Source: Acidobacteriota bacterium (lineage in GTDB: Bacteria; Acidobacteriota; Aminicenantia; Aminicenantales; Saccharicenantaceae). Taken from it: a stretch of DNA of 64,000 bases. The notes under the pieces were generated by a model. That model worked only from the letters and a program-made list of their open reading frames with translations, did not search any database and was not told the DNA's origin. The position numbers were made by a program, and so were the translations under genes. The stretch covers positions 124,001 to 188,000 of the forward strand of contig JAKLEN010000001.1 in the NCBI GenBank assembly GCA_022711665.1, written 5' to 3'. Positions within the stretch are counted from its first letter, which is position 1. The number at the start of each line of letters is the position of its first letter. Shown here one piece after another: positions 8,937 to 15,692 of this stretch.

Positions 8937-9791
8937 CTAAACTCCCGGATTGGCGTAGCAGTAGACGCAGCCGTGGGGGCAGGCCTGCTCGTAGCTGCCG
9001 ATGTCCTTCGACGCCGTGCACAGGCAGTCCCGCCGCTGGCCGCGGTCCTTGCGCCGCGAGGCCGGCGCGCCCTTCGGGTGCAGGGATTCGAGGAGCGCTC
9101 CGTCGATGCAGGCCGAGGGCCGCAGGCCGGGAACGCCGGCCAGGAAGGGCTGCGAACAGGCGTGAAGAGTGAGCCCTTTGGCCGCCGCGAGCCGGGCCAT
9201 CTCGGCCGCCCGGGCCCGCTTTTCCCCGTCGGGCGGGTCGACGAAACGGAAGCCGCGGGCCCGGGCCCGCCGCGCGGCCTTGCCGTACCACTGGGCGAAG
9301 CTCATCCGGATGTCCGCCAGGCCGTTCTCCGCCGCGGCTGCCGCGACGGCCGGGAAGAAGTCGATGTTCGAGCGGACCCGGCCCTCCTCCTCCCAGAAGA
9401 CCACGGGATCGAACCGCAACGAGACGCGCCGGGGCCGGCCGGCCAGGGCGGCCAGGGCCGGGATCTGGGCCAGGGCCCGGCGAGGCTCGGGCGCGCCAGG
9501 CTCGACCGCCGTCGCTCCCAGGCCCGTTATCGTGAAATGCAGATAGAGCTGGTCATAGGCGGCCAGCAGGTCCCGCAATCCGTGCCGATCGGCGAGCAGG
9601 TTCGAGAAGTCCTTGGACCAGAGGACGAAGGTGTGGACATTTTCGGGCGCGAGATCGACCAGGTAGGGGCGGCCCGAGGGACCGGCCGCCGCCTCGCGCC
9701 GGCGCAGGCAGCCGGCCAGCCACTCCGGGTACTCCGCCACCAGGTCGGTGCGCCGCGAGGCGCTGATGACGGTCTTCAGCCGCTTATTCAC
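8937..9791 (-). CDS. DUF1848 family protein with C-terminal cysteine cluster
   Basis: 284 residues matching DUF1848: N-terminal VISASRRTDLVAEYPEW, a central TITGLGATAVEPGAPE segment, and the C-terminal motif KDIGSYEQACPHGCVYCYAN. Cys256, Cys258, Cys271, Cys275 and Cys278 cluster in the last 30 residues; the final CxxxCxxC resembles a radical SAM cluster-binding motif but at the wrong end of the protein. The biochemical role is unknown. Its ATG overlaps the end of the zinc-ribbon gene by eight bases, so the two form an operon. Confidence 0.85.
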   Translation of the reverse strand: MNKRLKTVISASRRTDLVAEYPEWLAGCLRRREAAAGPSGRPYLVDLAPENVHTFVLWSKDFSNLLADRHGLRDLLAAYDQLYLHFTITGLGATAVEPGAPEPRRALAQIPALAALAGRPRRVSLRFDPVVFWEEEGRVRSNIDFFPAVAAAAAENGLADIRMSFAQWYGKAARRARARGFRFVDPPDGEKRARAAEMARLAAAKGLTLHACSQPFLAGVPGLRPSACIDGALLESLHPKGAPASRRKDRGQRRDCLCTASKDIGSYEQACPHGCVYCYANPGV

Positions 9792-11478
9792 GCCGGCGGA
9801 AGAGCCGGTCGCCGAGGGTCTCGCCGAGGAAGAACCTGAACAGGAAGAAATAGATCAGCAGGAACGCGCCGTAGAGGAGGAGCATCGGCCCGGACATTCC
9901 CCCCAGGACCTCGAACAGGGTCCGGCCGAGCGATCCGGCGGCCAGCCAGAGCGCGGCGATCCAGAAGACTCCGACGAAAAGGATGTCGAAGGCCTTGGAC
10001 TTGAAGAAGACCGAGAAGCTGAACGGCGGCCGCGCCTCGGGCTCCCCGGCTTCCTCCTCGGCCTCGAAGGCCGGGACGGCGCCCGCGCCGGCGGCTTCCC
10101 GGGGCCGGCCCGGCAGGATGGGCTCGCGCCTCGGCCCGACCTGGCCGGCGGGCAGGATCGCTTCCTCGGGGGTCAGGTCTCGCGGCTCGGCGGAAGCGGC
10201 GGCCGCTTCTCCGCTCCCCTCCCATTCCCCCTGTTCTTCGTCCGCCAGCTCCTCGTCCCCTTCCTCTCCCGCCTCCTCCCCGGCTTCGCCGGTTCCGAAC
10301 GGCAGCGGCGCCTGGCGGACCGTCTCCGGCAGTCCGATCGTCGAGTCCGAACCCCGCCGGCGCGGGAAGATCTCGACTTCGTCCCCGGTGTCGGCGTCCG
10401 GTTCGCCATGCAGCCGGCGCGCCTCGACCGGCCCCGTGTCCCCCGGGAAAACGGGCGCGCCTTTCAGCGTGCTGGCCCACGGCGGGAGCGATCCCGTCGG
10501 CGGCTCGGATGCCGCAGGCGGGGGCGGCGGCCCGGCCTCCGCGCCGGACCGCTCCTCCGGTTCGGGCCCGGGTTCGGCCGCAGGTCGGGCCTGGTCTTCA
10601 GCTTCTGGTCCGGGCTCAGGCCCGGGCCCGGCGTCAGGCTCGGGTTCAGGCTCTTCTTCGAGCCCGGGTCCGGGCTCAGGCTCCATCGGCGGCGGAGGGA
10701 CTTCAGCCGCCGGGCGCGCCCCGGCCGAGGCCCGGCCCTCGATGAACCGGTCCACTCTTTCCTTGCTCAATTCGACCGTGCGCCCCAGGTTTTCCAGGTC
10801 CTTGCTGTCGAACGTGACCGGCCGCAGGGACCCTTCGCCGGCCGTGGCGGCCTCGTCGGGAGGAGGCGTTTCCGAGACGTACTCGACTTCGGGTTCGTCG
10901 CCGGAGGGCGGAGGCGGCTCCAGCTCCTCCTCGATCTCTTCCCCGGCTTCTTCCTCGATCTCTATCGGCGCGGCCCCCTTTTTGTCTTCGCCGCCGTCTT
11001 CTTCTTCCTCTTCGCCCTCGGGCTCGTCCGCTTTCTTGTCCCCTTCCGGTTCGGCCGGCCGGGCCGCAAACTTCGTTTCGGCGGTCCCGGCCTCTTCCGC
11101 GGACCCCGGGCCTTCCTCCCCGGCCCCGGCTTCTTCGATCTCGTCGACCAGGATCACCTCTTCGTCGGGCTCGCTCTCCCCGGGTTCGTCCTCGTCCCCG
11201 CCGGCGAGCTCGTCGGGGGGCACGACCTCGGTCTCTTCCTCGAGCTCTTCCTCGATCTCGTCCTCGAGGTCGCGGGGCGCGGCCGGGCGCTTCTCTCCCT
11301 CGGGCTCGTCGATCGTGTAGTCCTTCTCTTCGACCTCGGCGTCGATGATCTTTTCGCCCGGGATCTCCTCTTCCACCTCGTCATCGGCGGCGAACAGCAG
11401 CTGGGTGCCGCAGTTGTTGCAGTACTTGTCGGCTTCGTCGATGATGGCGTGGCAATAGGGGCAGCGGGTGATGGCCAT
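9784..11478 (-). CDS. Zinc-ribbon, long acidic disordered, C-terminal membrane-anchored protein
   Basis: 564 residues. The N terminus is a zinc ribbon (Cys6, Cys9, Cys21, Cys24 in CPYCHAIIDEADKYCNNCG). Residues about 30-470 are highly acidic and rich in Glu, Pro and Gly, so probably disordered, with one less biased stretch (VTFDSKDLENLGRTVELSKERVDRFI). Near the C terminus come two hydrophobic segments (about 505-525 and 530-552) ending in GETLGDRLFRRRE, which recalls the RDD-type membrane domain. I do not recognise a function; a membrane-bound scaffold or sensor is possible. It is the first gene of an operon with the DUF1848 gene and appears leaderless. Confidence 0.8.
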   Translation of the reverse strand: MAITRCPYCHAIIDEADKYCNNCGTQLLFAADDEVEEEIPGEKIIDAEVEEKDYTIDEPEGEKRPAAPRDLEDEIEEELEEETEVVPPDELAGGDEDEPGESEPDEEVILVDEIEEAGAGEEGPGSAEEAGTAETKFAARPAEPEGDKKADEPEGEEEEEDGGEDKKGAAPIEIEEEAGEEIEEELEPPPPSGDEPEVEYVSETPPPDEAATAGEGSLRPVTFDSKDLENLGRTVELSKERVDRFIEGRASAGARPAAEVPPPPMEPEPGPGLEEEPEPEPDAGPGPEPGPEAEDQARPAAEPGPEPEERSGAEAGPPPPPAASEPPTGSLPPWASTLKGAPVFPGDTGPVEARRLHGEPDADTGDEVEIFPRRRGSDSTIGLPETVRQAPLPFGTGEAGEEAGEEGDEELADEEQGEWEGSGEAAAASAEPRDLTPEEAILPAGQVGPRREPILPGRPREAAGAGAVPAFEAEEEAGEPEARPPFSFSVFFKSKAFDILFVGVFWIAALWLAAGSLGRTLFEVLGGMSGPMLLLYGAFLLIYFFLFRFFLGETLGDRLFRRRE

Positions 11479-11486
11479 TGCTTTTT

Positions 11487-11515
11487 ATTATCATGGGGAA
11501 AAGGGGCGATGTCAA
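11487..11515 (-). promoter_or_regulatory. Sigma70-type promoter of the zinc-ribbon/DUF1848 operon
   Basis: TTGACA (minus strand, 11510-11515), 17 bases, GATAAT (11487-11492). The ATG at 11478 begins eight bases after the -10 box and no ribosome binding site fits between, so the transcript may be leaderless. Confidence 0.7.
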
Positions 11516-11544
11516 TTGAATTGCGGCCCCCGTTTCCGTAGACT
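11516..11544 (+). promoter_or_regulatory. Sigma70-type promoter of the SDR gene
   Basis: TTGAAT (11516-11521), 17 bases, TAGACT (11539-11544). Its -35 box directly abuts the -35 box of the divergent promoter at 11487-11515. Confidence 0.6.
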
Positions 11545-11561
11545 AGCCGGCGGAGGGACCG

Positions 11562-12365
11562 ATGCCTGTTACGAAGTTCCGGACTGCGTTGATCACCGGC
11601 GCCTCGACCGGGCTGGGCTCGGAATTCGCCCGCCAGCTGGCCGCCGCGGGGACGAACCTCGTCCTGGTCGCCCGCCGTCTGGACCGGCTCGAAGCGCTGG
11701 CCGGCGAGCTCCGGGCCCGGCACGGCGTGACGGTCGCGACGCTCCGGGCCGATCTCTCGACGCCGGAGGGGATGGCGGCCGTCGAAGCCCGCATCGCCGC
11801 CAGCCCCGATCTCGACCTCCTCGTCAACAACGCCGGCTACGGCGGCCGGACGGGCTTCGTCCGCGGCGACGTCGCGGACCAGGCGGCCATGATCCGGGTC
11901 CATATCGACGCGCCCGTCCGGCTGACCAAGGCCGCCCTGCCGGGAATGATCGACCGCGGCCGGGGGGCCGTCATCAACCTGGCCTCCGTGGCCGCCTTTT
12001 CGCCGTTCTCGGGGGCCATGTACAGCGGCACGAAGGCGTTCCTGGTGATGTTCTCCGAGAACCTGCAGGCCGGGCTGCGGTCCAAGGGCGTCGTTGTCCA
12101 GGCCCTCTGTCCGGGCCTGACCCATACCGAGTTCCACGCCGCCGCCGGCCTGGATCTTTCGCGCGTCCCCCGGATCGCCTGGATGACGGCCGGGAAGGTC
12201 GTCCGGATCTCCCTGAGGCGGCTCGGCCGGGGCGTGGTCTGCATCCCCGGCGGGGTGAACAAGGCCGTGACCTTCCTGATGCGCTGCCCGCTGACGGCGG
12301 CTCTCGTCCGGCTGGCCGGCCGGAGCCGGGCCGTGCGGGGGCGATCGGGCGGGGACAAGGCCTGA
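11562..12365 (+). CDS. SDR family NAD(P)-dependent oxidoreductase
   Basis: 267 residues, a classical short-chain dehydrogenase/reductase: cofactor motif TGASTGLG, NNAG, the catalytic Ser in LASVAAFSPFSG, and Tyr/Lys in YSGTK. The overall form is that of DltE/YqjQ-like reductases, but the substrate cannot be read from sequence. The RVD-like VARR after the second strand suggests NADP(H). The gene has its own promoter, and its start follows a GGAGGGACC ribosome site. Confidence 0.93.
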   Translation: MPVTKFRTALITGASTGLGSEFARQLAAAGTNLVLVARRLDRLEALAGELRARHGVTVATLRADLSTPEGMAAVEARIAASPDLDLLVNNAGYGGRTGFVRGDVADQAAMIRVHIDAPVRLTKAALPGMIDRGRGAVINLASVAAFSPFSGAMYSGTKAFLVMFSENLQAGLRSKGVVVQALCPGLTHTEFHAAAGLDLSRVPRIAWMTAGKVVRISLRRLGRGVVCIPGGVNKAVTFLMRCPLTAALVRLAGRSRAVRGRSGGDKA

Positions 12366-12434
12366 AACGGTCCGCTGAGAGCCGGCAGCGAGGGATCATT
12401 GTCCGCCGGGTCCTACCGTGACCGAGTGGTCGGA

Positions 12435-12462
12435 TTGACAATCTCCTTTGAAAAGGTAAAAT
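12435..12462 (+). promoter_or_regulatory. Sigma70-type promoter of tRNA-Val (and probably nikR)
   Basis: A consensus TTGACA (12435-12440), 16-base spacer and TAAAAT (12457-12462). The predicted transcript start is a few bases before the tRNA. Confidence 0.75.
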
Positions 12463-12472
12463 ATTGCACCTG

Positions 12473-12547
12473 GGGCGATTAACTCAGCGGTAGAGTGCTA
12501 CCTTCACACGGTAGAAGTCAGAGGTTCAAGTCCTCTATCGCCCACCA
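12473..12547 (+). tRNA. tRNA-Val(CAC)
   Basis: A full cloverleaf can be drawn: acceptor GGGCGAT/ATCGCCC, D arm ACTC/GAGT, anticodon stem CTACC/GGTAG with loop TTCACAC (anticodon CAC, reading GTG valine codons), T arm AGAGG-TTCAAGT-CCTCT, discriminator A and an encoded CCA end. Confidence 0.96.
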
Positions 12548-12557
12548 TTCCTTCATC

Positions 12558-12974
12558 ATGAGCAAGCTCGTTCGATTCGGCATCTCTCTTGGGGAAGACC
12601 TTCTGTCCCGGTTCGACAAGCTTGTGGCCCAGCGGAAGTACTCCAGCCGCTCGGAGGCTTTCCGCGATCTCATCCGGGCGGCGCTCGTCGAGGAGGAGTG
12701 GAAGGAGGGGGGCGAGGTCGCCGGGGCCATCACCCTGGTATACGACCACCACCGCAAGGACCTCGTCAATCGCCTGGCCGACATCCAGCACGACGCGCAC
12801 GGCCTGGTCGTCTCCACCCAGCACATCCATCTCGACCACGACCACTGCCTGGAGATCATCGCCGTACGGGGACGGGCTCAGAGGGTCCGCCTTCTGGCAG
12901 ACAGCTTGCGCTCGGTCAAGGGCGTTCTCCAGGGAACGATCAGCATGGCCAGCACCGGCAAGAAGCTTGATTGA
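12558..12974 (+). CDS. nikR: Nickel-responsive transcriptional regulator NikR
   Basis: 138 residues. An N-terminal ribbon-helix-helix domain (VRFGISLGEDLLSRFD...SSRSEAFRDLIR) is followed by the ACT-like nickel domain. By alignment with E. coli NikR, the nickel ligands are His78, His89, His91 and Cys97 (TQHIHLDHDHC), all present. It would repress nickel uptake or enzyme genes when nickel is plentiful. The ATG begins only ten bases after the CCA end of tRNA-Val, with no room for a promoter and no Shine-Dalgarno, so it is likely read from the tRNA promoter. No nickel transporter gene is in the window. Confidence 0.93.
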   Translation: MSKLVRFGISLGEDLLSRFDKLVAQRKYSSRSEAFRDLIRAALVEEEWKEGGEVAGAITLVYDHHRKDLVNRLADIQHDAHGLVVSTQHIHLDHDHCLEIIAVRGRAQRVRLLADSLRSVKGVLQGTISMASTGKKLD

Positions 12975-12977
12975 AGC

Positions 12978-12995
12978 CGGCCCGGATCCGGGCCG
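12978..12995. repeat. 18-base perfect palindrome after nikR
   Basis: CGGCCCGGATCCGGGCCG lies three bases past the nikR stop. As RNA it forms a strong hairpin but no U-run follows. It may be a terminator or a 3' stabilising hairpin. Confidence 0.45.
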
Positions 12996-13111
12996 CGCAA
13001 GTCCTAGACATGGGGCCGGGTCTTATTCTGGGCGGCCATGAGGGCTCAAGTCATACCCGGGTGAAGGCCGCGTTCACCATCCCGGGCCTCCGGACGCCGT
13101 TCATTCATCCG

Positions 13112-13140
13112 TTGACACCACGGACCTCGCGTGCTATCAG
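13112..13140 (+). promoter_or_regulatory. Sigma70-type promoter of the secreted SnoaL-like gene
   Basis: TTGACA (13112-13117), 17 bases, TATCAG (13135-13140) with an upstream TGC that gives an extended -10 character. Confidence 0.6.
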
Positions 13141-13167
13141 GAAGAGCGCAAGGGGAGGCCAATCGTC

Positions 13168-13653
13168 ATGAAGAAGAACGTTGTCATCATGTTCGTCCTG
13201 GTTGCCTTTCTCGGGGCATCCGCGCCTGGCCGGCCGGCCGGCGGTCCCGGCGGCGGCGAAATGGCCCTGATCGAACAATCCATCCGGGACAGCATCGGCT
13301 GGGCCAAGGACAAGGATTTCGCCCGGCTTTACGCCATCATCGCCAACGACCCGGATTTCCTCGAGGTCCATCCGGACGGCGTCGTCGTCAAGGGCTTCGA
13401 GGAATTCCGGAAGGCGGAACGGATCTGGAAGAGCGCCGATTTCCGGGCGATCCGCTACGAGATCCGGGACCTCCGGATCAACCTTTCGAAGTCGGGCGAC
13501 GTGGCCTGGTTCTTCTGCCTCCTCGACGACATCAACGAATGGCGGGGCCAGCCCGCGAACTGGGAAGACACCCGCTGGACCGGCGTCCTCGAGAAACGGG
13601 AGGGACACTGGATCGTGGTCCAGCAACACTTCTCGTTCGCCGCCAAGGATTGA
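13168..13653 (+). CDS. Secreted SnoaL/DUF4440-like (NTF2-fold) protein
   Basis: 161 residues with a short signal peptide (MKKNVVIMFVLVAFLGASA). The rest reads as an NTF2-like cone fold: an N-terminal helix with DSIGWAKDKDFARLYAIIA, then FLEVHPDGVVVKGFEEFRK and a final GHWIVVQQHFSFA strand, as in SnoaL_3/DUF4440 proteins. These bind small molecules or act as uncharacterised enzymes. Start set by AAGGGGAGG before the ATG. No clear link to its neighbours. Confidence 0.8.
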   Translation: MKKNVVIMFVLVAFLGASAPGRPAGGPGGGEMALIEQSIRDSIGWAKDKDFARLYAIIANDPDFLEVHPDGVVVKGFEEFRKAERIWKSADFRAIRYEIRDLRINLSKSGDVAWFFCLLDDINEWRGQPANWEDTRWTGVLEKREGHWIVVQQHFSFAAKD

Positions 13654-13775
13654 GGATCTCCGCCGGAAGGGCTCGCCCGTCGCCGGTCTTCTCCCCCGGT
13701 CGAACGGGGAAGCGGGGGGCCTCCGCCCATGTTATAATGGCGCCCGGTTCCGCGATCAATCAGGGGAGACAGGCC

Positions 13776-13913
13776 ATGAGCGAAAAGCCCGTCGTATTCG
13801 ACGACAAGCCGGGGCTGGACCGGATCTTGTTCTTCAGCGACGCGGTCATGGCTTGCGCCATCACCCTGCTGGTGATGGACCTCCGCATGCCGGAGATGGG
13901 CCGCGGGGCCTGA
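13776..13913 (+). pseudogene. Truncated TMEM175 (DUF1211) potassium channel fragment
   Basis: 45 residues beginning MSEKPVVFDDKPGLDR and continuing RILFFSDAVMACAITLLVMD, which is the first transmembrane helix of bacterial TMEM175 channels with its signature FSD motif. Full-length members have about 200 residues and six helices; here a stop follows directly after helix 1. It has a proper TATAAT-like element upstream and a GGGGAGACAGGCC ribosome site. The next gene starts four bases later, so an internal deletion that joined the stub to the AraC gene is likely. It could still be translated as a one-helix peptide. Confidence 0.7.
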
Positions 13914-13917
13914 CGTC

Positions 13918-14892
13918 ATGCCTTCGATCGACCGCCGCGGCCTCCTTCGGACGGAGTACATGGCCCGCATCAACCGGGTCATCGATCACATCGAAAGGAA
14001 CATCGGCCGCGACCTCTCCCTGGACGAGCTGGCCCGCGCGGCCAACTTCTCCCCATTCCACTTCCACCGGATCTTCGCGGCCGTCGTCGGCGAGCCCCTC
14101 CACGCCTTCGTCCTCCGGATCCGCGCCGAGCGCGCGGCCGGCGCCCTGCTCTCCGATCCCAAGGCCACGATCACCGCGATCGCCCTGGACCACGGCTACT
14201 CGAGCTCGGCCGCCTTCGCCCGGGCCTTCCGCGACCGCTTCGGCATGAGCGCCTCCGAGTGGCGCCGCGGCGGCGGGCGCCCCGCGCCCCGGGCCGGCGC
14301 GTCGAAAAGCAAGAAAGGGCAAACGGTCCGCAAGATCCGGAAAGCGCCGGGCCGGGCCTTCGGCTATCCTGCCGGGGAACGATCACGATTTCCCAGGAGG
14401 ATGCCAATGAGCAATGTGAAGATCGATGTCGAGGTCAAGGACCTGCCGGCCCTGGAAGTGTCCTACGTCCGGCACATCGGCCCGTTCCAGGGCGTGGCCG
14501 GGGCTTTCGAAAAGCTGATGCGCTGGGCCGGCCCCCGGGGTCTTATCCGCTTTCCCGAGACGAAGCTCCTCGCCGTCTACCACGACAACCCGGACATCAC
14601 CGAGGCGGACAAACTCCGCTCCAGCGCTTGCATCACGGTGCCCGCGGAGACGAAAGCCGACGGCGAGATCGGCCGGATGTCCATCCCCGGCGGCCGCTTC
14701 GCCGTGGCCCGCGCCGAGATCCTCCCCCACCAGTTCGGAGAGGCCTGGAACGCCCTGATGGGGGATTGGTTCCCCGAGAGCGGCTACCAGCCCGACGACC
14801 GGATGTGCTACGAGGTCTATCTCAACGACCCCAAGAGCCACCCCGAGGGGAAGTTCCTGATCGAGATCTGCGAGCCCGTCCGGCCGCTTTAG
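13918..14892 (+). CDS. AraC family regulator with GyrI-like effector-binding domain
   Basis: 324 residues. Residues about 15-115 form the double helix-turn-helix of AraC/XylS regulators (INRVIDHIERNIGRDLSLDELA, then the ITAIALDHGYSSSAAFARAF recognition region). A basic linker leads to a GyrI-like domain from about residue 165 (KIDVEVKDLPALEVSYVRHIGPF, ending FLIEICEPVRPL), which binds amphipathic drugs or other ligands. It resembles Rob/SoxS-related multidrug regulators. It starts four bases after the TMEM175 stub and is probably co-transcribed. Confidence 0.92.
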   Translation: MPSIDRRGLLRTEYMARINRVIDHIERNIGRDLSLDELARAANFSPFHFHRIFAAVVGEPLHAFVLRIRAERAAGALLSDPKATITAIALDHGYSSSAAFARAFRDRFGMSASEWRRGGGRPAPRAGASKSKKGQTVRKIRKAPGRAFGYPAGERSRFPRRMPMSNVKIDVEVKDLPALEVSYVRHIGPFQGVAGAFEKLMRWAGPRGLIRFPETKLLAVYHDNPDITEADKLRSSACITVPAETKADGEIGRMSIPGGRFAVARAEILPHQFGEAWNALMGDWFPESGYQPDDRMCYEVYLNDPKSHPEGKFLIEICEPVRPL

Positions 14893-14940
14893 CGGCCCGG
14901 GCCCGCGGACCGGCCCCCGGGGCGACCGGCCGGCCCGTCC

Positions 14941-15519
14941 CTAGAAGGCCAGGCCGATCGTGGCCGAAAGGACGCCGTTCTTCAGATCGATCGTTTCCAG
15001 GTCGGGGATCTCGAGCTTCTGGAGCCCCATCGTGTACCGGGCGTCGATGTGGATCGAGCGGCCCAGCTGGAGCCCGCCGCCCATGACGGCGCTATAATCG
15101 GACGTCGGCATGTCGTCGATCTCGTAGCCCTCGATCGCCGCTTTCAGGTTCCAGCCGAAGGCCGGGCCGGCGAAAACGAAGGGATGGACGCTGCCCATCG
15201 GGATGCGGATCTTGAGCAGGACCGGGATCTCGATGTAGTCGAACTTGAGCTTGCCGCCGCCCGCGTCCGCCCCCTTGACCGTGTAGAGGACCTCGGGCTG
15301 GATGGTCACGATCCGGCCGAAGTTCAGCTCCAGGAAGACGCCGCCGCAGAAGCCGACGGTGCTCTTCCAGTCGGAGAGGGATTCGGAGAAATCGCCGTTG
15401 ACGTTGGCGATGTTCGCCCCGCCCTTGAGACCGAACTTGATGCCGGCTTCGGCCGGCCGGGGAAGGGCCAGGGCCGCCGCGATGGCTCCGATCGCCAGGA
15501 TCTTCGACAGGTTCTTCAT
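14941..15519 (-). CDS. Outer-membrane beta-barrel protein (porin family, OMP_b-brl-like)
   Basis: 192 residues with a signal peptide ending near PAEAG (about residue 25). The mature part alternates polar and hydrophobic residues in strands (IKFGLKGGANIANV, IVTIQPEVLYTVKG, YIEIPVLLKIRIP, SIHIDARYTMGL) and ends in an aromatic residue (SATIGLAF), as expected for outer-membrane insertion. The FDYIEIPVLLKIRIP strand is typical of small PorT-like barrels. Function unknown. The start follows AAAGGAG. Confidence 0.85.
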   Translation of the reverse strand: MKNLSKILAIGAIAAALALPRPAEAGIKFGLKGGANIANVNGDFSESLSDWKSTVGFCGGVFLELNFGRIVTIQPEVLYTVKGADAGGGKLKFDYIEIPVLLKIRIPMGSVHPFVFAGPAFGWNLKAAIEGYEIDDMPTSDYSAVMGGGLQLGRSIHIDARYTMGLQKLEIPDLETIDLKNGVLSATIGLAF

Positions 15520-15585
15520 GGGAACTCCTTTCGGGCGAAGCGGGTCCGCGTCCCCCCTCCTTCGCCGGCATGGCTCACGGCCGGC

Positions 15586-15614
15586 ATCGTAGCACAGAAC
15601 GCCGGCCCTGCCAA
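15586..15614 (-). promoter_or_regulatory. Sigma70-type promoter of the small barrel gene
   Basis: Minus strand TTGGCA (15609-15614), 17 bases, TACGAT (15586-15591). Confidence 0.5.
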
Positions 15615-15692
15615 CGCCCGGCCGGCGCCGGAGCATTGCCGATCATGAGCCTGGAACGTCCCCCGCACTTCTATAAGGGAGGCGCCCCGGCC

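Noticed and set aside
9748-11541. 597-codon plus-strand frame opposite the acidic protein
   Set aside because: Arg/Gly/Phe-rich shadow of the Glu-rich coding strand; no domain and no ribosome site.
13051-13057. TCATAC half-site that could be a NikR operator
   Set aside because: No GTATGA half at the 16-base spacing that NikR needs.
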